In this document: positions 47,822 through 60,394 of the stretch, one piece after another
Position numbering within the stretch: position 1 is the first letter of the stretch
How the letters are laid out: each line of letters begins with the position of its first letter
The notes under the pieces: generated by a model
What the model was told of the DNA's origin: nothing
Database searches by the model: none
Seen by the model: the letters and a program-made list of their open reading frames with translations, nothing else
Origin: Lutjanus erythropterus
Taxonomy: Eukaryota > Chordata > Actinopteri > Lutjaniformes > Lutjanidae
Assembly: GCA_020091685.1 (NCBI GenBank)
Contig: CM034603.1
Span: 4,965,848-5,029,847 of the forward strand
DNA: 64,000 nt
Direction: 5' to 3'
Position numbers and translations under genes: made by a program

Positions 47822-48956
47822 AGTAGTATCCATACTTAAAAACACTTTTAGGCTTTCTGTTGAGCCAAAACCCACCAGCATAAAACATCAAGCCGCAGCC
47901 TTTCCAGCATGTTCATCTGTTCAAACTAGCTGTTTACTTTGTATCATTACTGTAAACAAATGTACTGTTAGTGTTACTAAATGCAACAGTCATTCATAAT
48001 TGTAATGTACTGAAAATCAAGACATCTGTTTTTTCTTGATGCCACACCCAATGAATACATCGTCTTTTCAGATATTACCCACCAAACACCTAGCATCATT
48101 TCTTTCAAATCTGGTTGGCCTTTATTTAGCCCAAATATCGTCTGATTTGTTCCAAATTTAGCCCAAAAATAGACTTTCAAAACTGGGCCATGTTTGGTCC
48201 AACCATGTTCGTCCACATTGAGCCCAAAAATAGTCTTCAAAAACTGGGCCGTGCCTGGTCCATATGATTTGGTCCAACTGTTGCCCAAAAATTTAGCCAT
48301 GTGTTAAGTATGTTAATGTAGAGAGAGACAGCATCCATACTTGGTCCAAATGTAGGCCAAATATAGACGTTGAAAATTGAACCGTGTTTGGTCCGTTTGG
48401 TTTGGTCCACATTTAGCCCAAAATTAAAAGTTGAAAATTGGGCCATGTTTGGACTGGCCGAGTTGGTCCACATCTAGCCCAAAGATAGTCTTCGAAAACT
48501 GGGCTGTATTTGGTCCATATGATTTGGTCCAAATGTAGCCAAAAAATAGACGTTGAAAATTGAACCATGTTTGGTCCGTCCAATTTGGTCCACATTTAGC
48601 CCAAAATTAGACATTGAAAATTGGGCTGCATTTGGTCTATCCACTTTGGTCCAAATGTAGCCCACAATTTCGGTCATATTTAAAGTATGTTACTGTAGAA
48701 TGAGGAAGTATCCATACTTAAAAATGTTCAGGCTTTCATGTTGATCCAAAACCCATCAGGATAAAACACCTACCTGCAGCCTCTCCAGCATCTGTGCCAA
48801 ACTAGCTATTTACTTTGTGCAATTATTTTAAACAAATGTGCTGCTAGTGCTACTAAATACTGCAGTAATAAACAAGAAATTGTAATGTCCTGAAAATAAA
48901 GCTGTCTATTTTTCTTATTGGCACATTCAATGAATACATTAGCTGTCAGATATTAA
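47822..48956 (+). repeat. Direct duplication (255 bp x 2) flanking a minisatellite
   Basis: Flank A (47822-48077) and flank B (48703-48956) share, in order, GTATCCATACTTAAAAA, CCAAAACCCA, CAGCATAAAAC or CAGGATAAAAC, CAAACTAGCT, AACAAATGT, ATTGTAATGT and TCAATGAATACAT-like words. Roughly 80% identical by eye. The 60-bp array 48100-48665 lies between them, and a partial third copy of the flank start (AAGTATGTTAATGTAGAGAG, 48306-48342) interrupts the array. Confidence 0.85.
48100..48665 (+). repeat. 60-bp minisatellite with a three-unit higher-order period
   Basis: Seven or more diverged units of 60-61 bp carry TTTGGTCC, CATTTAGCCCAAAA and GTTGAAAATTGGGCC. Unit types recur every third unit: TTGAACC-type at about 48371 and 48553; the 'CCATATGATTTGGTCCAA' type at about 48256 and 48509. 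Because 60 is a multiple of three the minus strand stays open in several frames (20-residue repeats such as GLNVDQIGRTKHGSIFNVYF). These frames overlap and lack normal starts, so I do not call a gene. Confidence 0.85.
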
Positions 48957-49890
48957 GTCTTATGACTTTCAAAGAATACAAATGCACATATAATTTACAT
49001 TATTCATCTTTTTTTTTCTTTTTAAATCACACTTACACGAATGGATCTGTCCTCTCATCTCACATCTAGAAATTGCAAATGTCTGTATGGATTTATTAAA
49101 ACATGAACAGACTATTAAAGGGAAAATTCATCACTTTTTATGCGGATGCCCAGTCAGTGTTGATGTTAAATGTAGTCAGCTGAAACAGTAAATTCCTCAG
49201 TGCTGCTGTATTGACTGAGACATCTGAGTTCTCCTGCTCCGTGCTCTCAGCTCCTACACCAGGATGCTTTGCGTGAGCTTCTGCAGACGCCCACGTTACC
49301 ATGTATCTCCACCCTAGCCTATAGCTATTATTTGTTAGCCAAAACAGTGTTAGGCAGCGTTGTGGTTTGAGTATTTGGATTCATTTCAAAAGGTTATTTA
49401 TGGGGCTGAATGGGTTGAACTGACACACATCTTGTATATCTGGAATGTCTGTGCCACAGGAGGACATTAGGAGGCTGATCTCGCCAATTTCCACATACTC
49501 TTCACTCTGAGACTGTGTCTAATGAGGCAGAAGATTAGTAAAAAAAAAACACTTCAGAAAGAAACCAGTTTTACTGCCAGTAAAGCAGGAGACGTCTCCT
49601 CAGGGGAAAACAGTGAAGTGCAGGTCATATTCAGTTCATATTCAGTTTAAGAACTGTGTTGGTCTAACTGAGGCATCCTAACACACAAGCTAGTATATAA
49701 TGTAAGAATTACTGTCCTCATGTATGATGTGTCTTTCCAAAAGTATCAGGAAAATGGCCTGAAAATGAAAAACCCCCAAAACTTTTAATCAGTTACTAAG
49801 ATGATTCATCATTATCAGACATACTGAGATAAGACTTCACAGCTGCACACAGATCAGCTAAAAAATATCAAGGACTCTTGGAATGAAATA
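48957..49890. other. Intergenic, nothing certain
   Basis: 49120-49480 has a mixed composition that could be an old dispersed repeat, but there is no second copy in the window. No exon seen. Confidence 0.4.
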
Positions 49891-49894
49891 AACC

Positions 49895-50065
49895 AGAAGA
49901 AATTAGGTGACATAAAAATGCTATATATATATTGCAATGCAAGTGCAATATTTGTGTACAGTAAATACAGATAAATATAAAGTATATGATATATAATAAA
50001 CTATGTGCAGTATTATGTACCATACACACTATACGGCAACAATAAATAAACAATAAAATAACTCC
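49895..50065 (-). mobile_element. Possible LINE 3'UTR fragment
   Basis: AAGTGCAATATTTGTGTACA, GTAAATACAGATAAATATAA and CTATGTGCAGTATTATGTAC resemble the AT-rich 3' untranslated region of fish L2-type LINEs read in reverse. No coding remnant. Confidence 0.35.
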
Positions 50066-51265
50066 AATAAATACCAAATGTATTTTTAGGTATTTATATG
50101 AGTGAAATATGTGTAATGGTTTGCTTAATACTTTTTATTTCAAAAGTTGCTCTGTGCCATAAAACAGCCTTGTCCCAGACAAGAATTCACAACTTAATTC
50201 AATTTAAAACAACTAACAACACCTACTGATAACATAGGTATAAAAATCTGCTAATATAATGATCTTTGTTTTAAAATGGATTTGATTTTCTTTGATTTTT
50301 CTTTTTCTTTGATTTTCCATCCCTTCACTTACTGGTTTAAAAAAATTAATACAGCTCGTGCACTGATAAACTTTCTATTTTTCAACAAATTCATGAAATC
50401 ATATTACTATCATATGTGTCTCAACCTGTACTGCACCCCTTCTAAATTAAAGCTAAATGATAATTATGGTTTAAAATGTGTAATTTGATTTGCATTAAGA
50501 GAACTGTGAGACACTTTAAAGTCTCTGAAAAGTTTCTGCTCAGGTTCAAGGTTGGTTTGTGTTTTGATGAGTATTTATTAGGTCACAAATCTCATCAAAC
50601 AGTGTGATTGATAAAGGTGTGATTTCTCCCATCCTAACAGGTATAACAAAGCTAACAGGAGGCTGAGGTCCTTCACACAGTCCTGAGCACAGGTCCAGTC
50701 AGCCAGGTTAACTGAAAACAGTGTGGCTGTACAGAGGCTTTAAAAATGAAAATGGCTACTCACTATGAAATAAAAAAAATTAATTTTGTCAACTCTGTGT
50801 TGTTAAAATAATGAACGATGTTCTCAAACTGATCACGGCCTTCAAAGCTCCTCTCTGCACTACTGAAGATTTGAATGTTGGATAAAAGATCAATATGTAC
50901 CTTTGCTGCCCTCTGCTGTTAGAATGAAGCATTACAACACACAGCTCAGCACAGCCAGGTCCTCTGGTCACTGACCACCTCTGGAAAACACTGTGTTCAT
51001 GTCACTGTCATTTCAGTTTGATCTGTAGAGATTTAAACTGTGAGTTTAGCATATAGATGTGTCTGTCCCATAAATACAGAGTTAATTTAATTATGTTGAA
51101 CTGAGCTCACTACATCTCTGGCACATTGTTATTTGCGAGTGGGGGGGCTGCGTCCTGAAGATCTCAACATCCCTGGATCATTTCCTCTGTTGCATGTTTT
51201 CTGCTCATGTCTGAACCACCATACTTTCTCATGAAGCCAAAAAATATCTTCAAATAGAAGTGCTG

Positions 51266-51480
51266 GGGCGTCCCTGTAGCTCAGCTGGTAGAACATGTCC
51301 CCCATGTACTGAGGCTATCAGTCCCCTGTACCGGCTGCTGGTTTGACTCCCGCCTGCAGCCCATTTGCTGCGTGTCATCCCCTCTCCCTCAGCCCTGTTT
51401 CCTGTCATATCTTCAGCTGTCATTATCAAAACGAAGGCAAAAAATTGGCCAAAAAATGTCTTTAAAAGAAAACAGAAGAG
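51266..51480 (+). mobile_element. tRNA-derived SINE (copy 2, best preserved)
   Basis: GGGGCGTCCCTGTAGCTCAG then CTGGTAGAAC (A box) and GGTTTGACTCC (B box), then body GCCCATTTGCTGCGTGTCAT, TTCCTGTCATATCTTCAGCT and a short tail. It is not a functional tRNA gene: the fold is incomplete and the body continues directly. The same family lies at 14367 and 63492. Confidence 0.85.
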
Positions 51481-52149
51481 CTCTTTAAGCCAAATATATC
51501 TGCAAATGAGCACTTTTGGAACTGTGACTCTGCCAGTGTAACTAAAATAAGTCGCTTTTACACAATAACCTTGGGACTGTACTACAGTCATATTTTTAAA
51601 ATCTGATATTACCTCAGTGAAGCGCCATTCTCCACTGATGACTGTTTTACTGATCATGAGTAGTACTCCATGATAGCCTGTGAGGACAGTTGCATAATGT
51701 GTGTCTCTGGAAGAGATTTGTCAAGTTTGAGAAAATAACTGCATGACGATGTCATCAGAGTTATCACAAATCAGATGTGGAGACAAATTTACATCAAGTC
51801 TGGTACCAGCTGGAAACAGGAGTTTGAAAGACATGGCCATGGCTACACCGATGAGACTCCAGTGAAGATTTATCCTACTATACTTTTATATTGAATCTGT
51901 TTCTGTCTGACATGTTATCACAGTTTCTCTTACTAATCCAGGTCACTCTGTGTGGACAACTACTGAGGATTATAATTTTATGTCTCCTAAAGTCCCAACA
52001 TGCCAAATTGACTAGACAGACAGCATTTACATCATGTTTTTAGTCCAGATCCTTAGCATGGAACTACATTCACATGTGTGTACACACCATCTGAACTGGG
52101 TGCATGTGGTGTGATGGTGTACGTGCACAAGTGAACAGTGTGCCGGAGC

Positions 52150-52381
52150 TTTAGGAGACTTGGATTACATCAGATGAGCAGCATGGTGGCATTTTATGTC
52201 TGTTTGTTTTTTCTTCATTTGAAAACTGGTCACCATTCACTTCCACTGTTTGGAGCAATTCTGAAACACTGTTTTTCTGTCAAACCCCAGCAGCGTTTTG
52301 TGGACCAAAAACATAAACTTCAATCAGCATGAGGGTGAGCAGATTATGACTGAAATTTGGGGTGAACTATCCCTTTTTAAT
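52150..52381 (+). mobile_element. Right end of a miniature element ending GGTGAACTATCCCTTT
   Basis: CCATTCACTTCCACTGTTTG, CATGAGGGTGAGCAGATTAT and GGGGTGAACTATCCCTTTTT are characteristic of a very common fish repeat. The left end is missing. Confidence 0.55.
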
Positions 52382-54780
52382 GCATATTTTGAAAAATACA
52401 GTGTGACAGCCTTCTGAATTGACCATGGATGGTAATGAACCAAACTTTTATAACAATTCAGCAGACACACAGATGAATTAATTTTGTTTTTTCAAGTTCG
52501 GATTCTGAAATGTCTAAAAATTTTGATTTGTGTAATAAACCACATCTATTTTAATCAATCATTATGAACTGAGCGTCCCAATAATGTTCGTATGAATCCA
52601 TGCAGCCATTAATGAGATATAAACTTTTCCCATTTGTGGCGCCCCCAAAGGTGAAGAATGTGCTCACACAAGCTCAGTGAACTCAAGAACATGTGTCTCA
52701 ATTTTCCCATCAGTATCTAAATAAATCATGAGTTGTTGTAAATTCTTGAAAATTAGCTGTTTAGGTAAAGATTGATTAGCTTGTTTAAAAAAATGGGCCA
52801 ATTTCTTTGATAACTTTAGATCAGCTGCGTCTGTAGCTGACTCATTTTTGATCTCCTGGTCCAACAGTCTAAAAGGATTTTGATAAAATTAAGAAAAAGT
52901 CATAAATTTGACATTGTTTAAGCAGAAGACCAATTGAGAAAAGATGCAAATGAATTGAACGATTAAAATGGTGAAAGAATTTTGAGTCTACGCCAAGCCA
53001 TTTTTGACATGATTGCAAAAACATTATCATGTTTGTTACAGCCCCACATGGGACCACAATGAGCAACGCTGCTTGAACCCCTAATATGTGAACATTTACT
53101 TTTGTCCACCACGTGTCTGCGTGTATAACATCAAAAGAGAGCAACTCGATACATTGTGTACCAAAATCTTCTCTAACTTCCTGAGTCATTGTTCTGACTT
53201 GTAATTTCCAAATTGGCAACTCATTCTCCAGATTATTCTGACAGCACATGAATGCTGGAAAGGGGAGAAACACTATAAAATGCATTTGGGCAGTGCAGGC
53301 AACACACATTTTCACTATTCTTTATTGAATTATGTTGAGTGCCAACAATTTATGGCAACGTCAAACACAATCACTGCAGCATCCTGTTAAAGCATTGTTA
53401 AAACACATAATGAAATTATAACAACATTCAGTTTTATTGATCTGGGGAGCTTCCTTTCAGCTTCCTCTTATGAAGCCAATTCAGATCCTCCCACAGTGTG
53501 TCTGTATTTGTGAATGTATTTTTTCCTGTTGCATCCAGTTCCTCTGGTGACCAGCAGGGGGCTCTGTAATGACACAAAAGAAATGGGTGAACCTGCTCTA
53601 ACACTGGTAATGATGTACAGAGGAGAGTCAGAAAAAACATGATTATGATTTAAGTTTAAGGTCAGAGGTCAGGGGGAATGGTCAGCTATAGAGACCAACA
53701 CTTGAACTGGTGTACAGGGACACTTCAGCAGTGTCTCTCGTCCTCTGCCCCACCAGAACAAGATTTCTCTCTGATCCAAGACAGTACAATCTGGATTTAA
53801 CAACACCATAACACAGACTGGGTCATCCATGGTTTTTCATTTCCATTGCTTTATATGTGGTTCTCCAGCACATAAAGAACAGAATCCCAGCCAGACTGAA
53901 CCCTCACAAGTTTGCATTCAGAACCAACAGATCCACAGAGGACGTCATCTCCACTACCCTCTTACCCTCCACTCACCTTAATCACCACAATATTGCTAAG
54001 TCCCGCCTCCAAACAGCAACTGCCCAATCATAGATTAGCAACCATAACTTGGGCGCCGCAGGCCTGTCAAGAGCACACGTGTGGAGAATGGGTTAAACTT
54101 TGTGTTTATCTGCTCTAACATCAACTGTGAATGTTAGCATACTGTGCTAACCAACACTAACTTACTAGCTAGCTAGCTGGTTACCGTTTACATTTGTTAT
54201 GTGGGGATGTTGAGGAGGAGGATGTGGGCTGGTGCAGAACCAAAGTGGGACAATGCATCTCTTTCTGGCTCACTCTCTGAGGTCTAAGCCGTGTTAGCTT
54301 AACTCTTATCCCAGCTCTCTTCCTGAGGCTGGTCTTGTTGGGCGACTGTCTCAAGGTCTGTTGCACCAGTCTAATCCTTGTGCTTCCTTTTCCCATGTTA
54401 ATGAGTGTATTTCTGTCATAAAGCATGTACATATACCTGTTGTATTTCACCATCTGACCAATGTTTGCTTTAGCTTCAGACTTTTAGCCTTAATGTTTTA
54501 TCAGGTATGTAGCTGTTAGTTAACTTTACATACACTTTCACAGGGTTCTTGTTTTAAGTGTGTCAGATGGAAACATTAAAACATCAGCTGGAGACAGAAT
54601 TTCTTGGCTGACTCAAGATTAGCATTAGCTTACATTAGCTAGCTACAATTATGAAATCTGCTTCTGAGAGTCATTAATTTAACCAACAAAATCCACTGTT
54701 GTGAGCTAGAAATGAGAAGCTTCGTATTTCAACAATTACTCCTAATTTTGGTGTTAAATCTGCCACTGTTATCACTGTAA
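52382..54780. other. Intergenic, no gene recognised
   Basis: Two minus-strand frames (52664-52864 and 52869-53315) are adjacent and could be remnants of some element protein, but I recognise no motif. GTGACCAGCAGGGGGCTC (53548) is a common fish repeat word. No host exon seen. Confidence 0.4.
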
Positions 54781-54854
54781 ACTGCATATGTGCAGTCTGA
54801 GAATGAAAAGTTTGGCAGTAGCAACAGCAACTCAGGAGGGCGGAGGTTAGCGAA

Positions 54855-55545
54855 GGGTCACTTGGAGAATGGACTCCTCACAAACAGAGCCCAGACAGTT
54901 CAGCTTGGCAGTGTCACTTCCTCAACTTTAGAGCTCAACACTGGAGCTCCCCAGGGCTGTATGCTCAGCCCCCTCCTGTTCACACTGTACACCCATGACT
55001 GCAGACCCCAACATGGAGAAAACTCTATTAAGTTTGCAGATGATCACCACCATCATTGGACAGATTTAAAACAACGATGAGGAAATCTGCAGAGTGGTGC
55101 ACAGAAAACGACCTACTGCTCATCATCAGCATAGGCAAATGTTGCCTTTCCGAGAAAGGAGGTGAGGATGCACAGCCCCGTCTACATCAGTGGAGCTGTG
55201 GTGGAACAGGTCAACAGTCTTAGGTTCCTGGGAATCAGCATCATAGAGAGCCTGTCATGGACATCACACATCTTCACCCTGGTCAAGAAGGCTCAGAAAC
55301 AGTTGAATTTCTTACAGAAACTCAAGAACACACATTTCCCATGCTGTATTCTTGTTATCCCCAACAGAAAGCACCCTGATGGGAAACATCACAAACTGGC
55401 CTCATGGGATGTGCATGACCCAGGGGAGAAAACCCGAGGATACTAAAAGACAACACACCCCAGCCACAGCCTGTTCACCCTGCTACCATCAGCTTCTTCC
55501 ATCAGGCTGGGAGACTGCCCAATTCATCCTCAGCACTCCACATTA
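54855..55545 (+). mobile_element. L2-type LINE reverse transcriptase remnant
   Basis: Two frames give LELNTGAPQGCMLSPLL then FTLYTHDC, SIKFADD (catalytic Asp pair of the reverse transcriptase), and, in another frame, VNSLRFLGISIIESLSWTSH then IFTLVKKAQKQLNFLQKLKN. This is the standard order of the finger-palm and thumb part of L2-type (Maui-like) LINEs. A HSLFTLLPS word near 55480 matches the usual C-terminal region. 5'-truncated, frameshifted and inactive. Aligned to the plus strand. Confidence 0.88.
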
Positions 55546-57130
55546 TTAATTCATTTTGTCTATATTTTTATCTATCTTTTACCAATCAATCAGTCAAATA
55601 GAGAACTACAGCTGAATCTCATTTGACAGTCCTGTTACATGATAAATAAAATACCTTGTATCCTTACATCCTTGTGTTCTTACTGTATGTTTTTTTAAGT
55701 ATAGTAACCTTTGATTCACTATTAAATTTTGACTTTTGAAAATAATAAGCAGGTGCACACTGCAGCAAATACCAAGCATGAAGTGCTTACATGTGAGACT
55801 TCATTTTTTATATGCTTTACCTTTAAAGCATTAAGCCCTCAAATGGGTTTTTCATTGAAGTATGTGGAAAAACTCTGCTTGTGAAAATGTCAGTTATTTC
55901 CAGTGCACATCAAAGTGGTCTCAGACCTTTCTCGAGTCACGTGTCACTTCCTTCCTTGCTTCTGAAATGATTCAGGCTGACTGGCAATAGGTGCGAGTAC
56001 ATCATCTTAGTGTTTTGTCTCTTTGACTGACTAATTTTCATGTTACTTTCTCTTCACAGATTTTTATAGAGCCTCTGTATGACTGTGCTGACAACTGAAC
56101 TCCACTGCATCTGAGCAGATCCTGTGGTTGATGAAGATCATTTTAGATGTTTGAAAACTCCAGAAAAAAGTGAGTAAGTGGATTTAGGATTAAGTTTTGA
56201 TTCTCTCAAAACACCATTTCCAAAGCCAATAATGAACTTTCACATTAAAATACATACAATATATGTAATCTATCCAACAAGATAAAATTAAAGCCACTAC
56301 ATATTATGGAAGTGCAGGAATATTTTGTGTGCCAGTATGGAAAACCATTGAATATACTGTGTCTTTCTTTTGTATGGGATTTTTGGTTCAATATGAAAGA
56401 ATATTAGTTTAAAATATTCAAAAAATAACTACATTTATCTACAGAATGTGAAGAAATTACAGTGTTTATGTTATGTCAGAGATGTGTAGGGTATGTATTA
56501 TCTGTGAGATCTCTACAGAGGTTAGCATGCTAACTAGCTAGCCCTGTCTCGTAATACCACTTTAATCTAAAAATAAACAAATAAAACTCACATAATGAAA
56601 TATTCTTACACCTATTTTCCTTATTCAACACAAATATACAACCATACCTGAATTCAAGTTTTTACCAAACTAATTATGAGCTTAACCCTCTGGTTTTCAT
56701 CCATCTCCACTATAAATTTGGCCATAACTTTCACTATATTACATCGTATGGATTGAATTTTTGTCAAGAATATTAATTTTATGTGATTTTAGGAAATTTA
56801 ATTTAATTTTTTTTAAAAGGTCAATAACATACTGTAGGCTGAAAACAGCTACTAACAAAAACTCACCTCCGCTCCCCTCATTCACCGCCGCGGTAAAATG
56901 TAAAAATATTTATTTTTTGCATAAATATGTTAATAACCTCAGTTCTGATCAAAACTACTAAATATTTTTTAAAAATGAGAATTTTAATATTTTAAATGTC
57001 AATTTTAGAAGTGGTGTCACTGATTTTGGGGAAAAACACACAAAATGACTGATTTTCAATATAAAGAAAATATTGGACACTGGAGATTTTTTTTTTACCT
57101 GTTATCACAGTCTTGGATATATCAAAGATT
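55546..57130. other. Intergenic, nothing recognised
   Basis: AT-rich DNA. At 56057-56085 an acceptor-like TTCTCTTCACAG is followed by text without a codon pattern; it could be an untranslated exon but nothing proves it. Confidence 0.4.
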
Positions 57131-57139
57131 AGTAACAAC

Positions 57140-57547
57140 AGTTAGTTTTTGTGCACCAACAGATTTGAACTTTTTCTTCCTTTGTGGATGAAATTTCCCC
57201 ATAGACTTCCATTATAACCACATTTTTTGATTGCAAAGCCCTAACAATATAAAAAGATGCATTCTGGGATGTCGGTGGTTCCCCCCACGTGATGTAAAAG
57301 AAAACATGATTCATCAGACCAGGCCACCTCGCTCTGTGGTCCAGTTCTGATACTGATGCAGTTCTGATGCAGTCTAAGTCCAGAGTGTGCCATGGTCCGC
57401 TTAGGCAGACTTGAGGTCAGGTAATACTGAATAACTGAGCTAACTAGCTAATGGCAGTTACAGTTAGTACTCTGGTCATATGCTGCCCCCTATATATCTG
57501 AAGCATGAATTTGACAGGTGCCCAATTCTTACACATTGCACCTTTAA
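57140..57547 (-). repeat. Dispersed repeat cluster
   Basis: CCATAGACTTCCATTATAAC, TGATTCATCAGACCAGGCCA and CTCTGTGGTCCAGTTCTGAT are words of known fish repeats, the last two often part of DNA transposons. It ends near 57547 with ACATTGCACCTTTAA, like the right end of family B. Composite and eroded. Confidence 0.45.
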
Positions 57548-57549
57548 GT

Positions 57550-59360
57550 ATTGGTGAGACAGTTGTTCATTTCCATAATAAACAACTGATTTATGGACAG
57601 ATTGATGAACAGGGATGATGCAAAAGGATGTGGGAAAGGAAACAAAGGCTGTGAGGGTCTGTTACACAAGACCTTTTAGACAAAGGGCTGTCATAGTCAC
57701 AGCGTTTCCATAACTTATAACTAAATAAAAATAACCTCACAAAGTATAAAGATGAGGAACATTCTAAGTGAGAACATCTGAGAAGACCTTGATTTAGGAT
57801 TAGAATTATTACCCGAGTTTATTGAGGTTTAAAGGAGAAATCTGTTATATATTTGCAGGAATAAATCAGAAAATGACCACAGTGTGTCATCAGATTTCAA
57901 GGAAACATGTTAAGCTGGAATAGTCCCTTCACTTGACATGAACGCTACAGCTGCAGTATCCTCCTTTGAAATTTCCATAACAGAAATAACTGTTTTGTAT
58001 GTCTATTTCACACTAATCAGAGTTTAAATTAATGTAGAATATTGTCGAACAAGTAAGTGTCTGTTTATGAGTCGCAACAAATCATTAATAATCTGCAAGA
58101 CGGTGTAGATGTTTAAAACGGTTTAATTTAACAAAATGTTAACAGAGTTTGGCAGCAGTGAGACAGACAGCCACTTAACTCATCGTCCAGAGTGTCTTAT
58201 TTCAGAGCAGTGGGCTTTTGAATTTCAGGATGACAGGCTTAACTTTACATTGACAGTCAGTGACAGTTATAAACAGCTGATCAACCTGTAGTGGAGGACT
58301 CATTGTTGCATGTTATTGTCAATTTACAAGGTTGCGTGCATCCTGCGCTCCTGCAGCGTTCCTGCAGCCTGCCTGTCTCTGCCGTGTCTGGGGAGGAAAG
58401 GCTGCTTCAACCATAGATCACATAGTAAACAGGATTACAGCCTATTTAATATACAGTCTATGGCTCCAACTCCCAATAGCTACATATCACTCCTTTAACA
58501 TTAAGCTTAGAATCAGGATCAGGTTTAAATTTTAGTACGGGAGACTAAAATTGGATGCGAGTTATTTTAATATAATAAATCAAATAAGTGTAATTATGTG
58601 TGTGTGTATGTGTGTGTGCACATCATGGTTTGAATTCCCCTGCTGTTTGTTAACCTGACCATCTGTCTGACCCTCTGACCCTGCATGTGTGTGAGTCTGT
58701 GTTTGTGTGTGTGTCAATTGCGCCCTTGGCCTACACTGCATTAGCACAGACATCATTAACTCCTCACTGACCACAGCACAAAAGATCATGAGGGATGAGG
58801 AAGAAAGAGGAAGATGAGGTGGAGACAGAGTGTGTGTGGGAGAAGATAGAAGGAAAGAAGGGAGGAGAGAAGGAGATGAGGAGGAGGGGGGTAAAATGAA
58901 AAATACAGACACACCCTGCCATTACACGAAGTGTTTGATTATAGATGTTCTGCAGTTCTGTGTCATAAATATCATAACTTAATGGTTTTGGCTTCATAAT
59001 GGAGGTTTGATTCCTACAGAGGCTTGTTGTGGTGCGGCTGTATGAGATAAATGTTTCTAAATGTAGATGACTGTGGGACTGAAGCTAGTAATCCACTTAA
59101 AAACACTCGAGAACACTCCGTCCTGTTAGCTTCAACAAACTGTTAGCTTGCTCTATAGCAACCCAGTCCACCAATTTAACTATACACACACAAATACAGC
59201 TGCCTGACCCTTCATCAGAGGGCCTGACTCTTAAACTGAATCAATACTGCAGCTGACTGTGTTACCAGAGATCCCCGATTCAGTTCTTCTGAGGTTTTGA
59301 CATTTGGCTCCGACGCTACATAACCATCAAAATATTTTATCAGTGATGTGGGAGAAACTA
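57550..59360. other. Intergenic, microsatellite and purine tracts only
   Basis: Short TG-rich runs at 58595-58620 and 58685-58712, and a GA-rich tract at 58795-58890. No exon recognised. Confidence 0.5.
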
Positions 59361-59367
59361 CACATTA

Positions 59368-59545
59368 AGGATTCAAGGATATTTATTATCATCGTACAAC
59401 ACAGGGTTGTACAACTTAATCTGAGTTGTAATCGCTTAATACTACATGAAAAATACTACAAATATACAGACAATTCAATTCAGAATGGAACAAATTAAAA
59501 CAATATGTTAAGTTATTGTGTATATATACATGTACATGGGTGCCG
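59368..59545 (-). mobile_element. LINE 3' end, minus orientation
   Basis: On the minus strand it ends ACAACCCTGTGTTGTACGAT then GATAATAAATATCCTTGAAT, like the 3' terminus of fish LINEs whose tails read '..GACAATAAAG..'. No coding part. Confidence 0.5.
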
Positions 59546-59720
59546 AGCAGGCTTGGTGAGTAACAGATTACATGTAACAAGATTAATTAATCTGGATACA
59601 AAAAAGGTAATTGTTTTTCATTACTGTTAAAGGTAAAAAAAAAAAGACACAATCAGATTACAGATATATTTTGTAAAAATGGGGATTATTAGTAGAATTA
59701 CAACTTTAACAGAAAGAACG
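59546..59720 (+). mobile_element. Eroded miniature element ('GGTGAGTAACAGATTACATG')
   Basis: GGCTTGGTGAGTAACAGATT then ACATGTAACAAGATTAATTA and AATCAGATTACAGATATATT are typical of a common fish repeat. The right end is not identified. Confidence 0.4.
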
Positions 59721-59939
59721 ATATACTAGCATGCACACTGCACACAGTTGCCAATTCATTATCACAGCTTCAGTGTTTGTCACTGGGTGTAAATTTCACC
59801 ATTTGTTGTCTTTAAATCAATCAATCAATTAATCAGTTGTGGACAACAAAGGAAGGAACAGCTGGAAAAACTAATAAAGTACATTCAAAGGACTTTTCTG
59901 TGCAAAGCTAACTGAGCCTCACTTTATTATCCGCAGCAG

Positions 59940-60362
59940 TGTCCCTCTTTCTGTTTCATCTTCAAGGTATTTTTCTTTTGTTACATCTTTTAAGTCACTT
60001 TCGTCCTGTTACATCCTGTTACGTCTTTTATCTTATTTGTTTTGTTACATCATTTTCATCTTGTCATGCAATACATCTTTTATGTCATTTTCATCTTGTT
60101 ACACCTTTTACATTGTTTTTGTTGTTACACGTTTTTGTCTCGTGACAGTTGGTTACATCTTTTATGTTGTTTTCTTCTTGTTCCGTCTTTTACGTTGTTT
60201 TTTTTTTTGTTACGTTGTTTTCATCTTGTTATCATTTTTACGTGTTTTTTTTTGTCTTGTGACGTGTTGTCATGTTCTCTATGTTGTTTTTGTCTTGTTG
60301 CATCTTTTTCATCATGTTCCAACTTTTACATTGTTTTCATCTCGTCTTGTTACTTCTTGTTT
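59940..60362 (-). repeat. Degenerate ~28-bp minisatellite (locus 3, reversed)
   Basis: TTGTTACATCTTTTAAGTCA, TCGTCCTGTTACATCC and TTTTCATCTTGTTACACC are the reverse complement of the units at 28325 and 61845. Frames rich in Cys-Tyr-Ile-Phe-Tyr-Val, all three phases open, are array translations. No transposon ends recognised around this one. Confidence 0.85.
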
Positions 60363-60394
60363 AGTAGGTTGTATGGCATTTTAATTTAATTTCA

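Noticed and set aside
48100-48665. CRISPR-like array
   Set aside because: Units are contiguous and diverged with no unique spacers, and the DNA is vertebrate.
51266-51360. A tRNA gene (A and B box present)
   Set aside because: The fold is incomplete and the sequence continues into the SINE body shared with two other loci.
52664-53315. Two adjacent minus-strand frames as a possible gene
   Set aside because: No recognisable domain, low conservation of codon pattern and no convincing splice sites; possibly an old element.
59939-60389. Cys/Phe/Tyr-rich 115-residue frames resembling transmembrane segments
   Set aside because: Array translation of the reversed minisatellite in overlapping phases.
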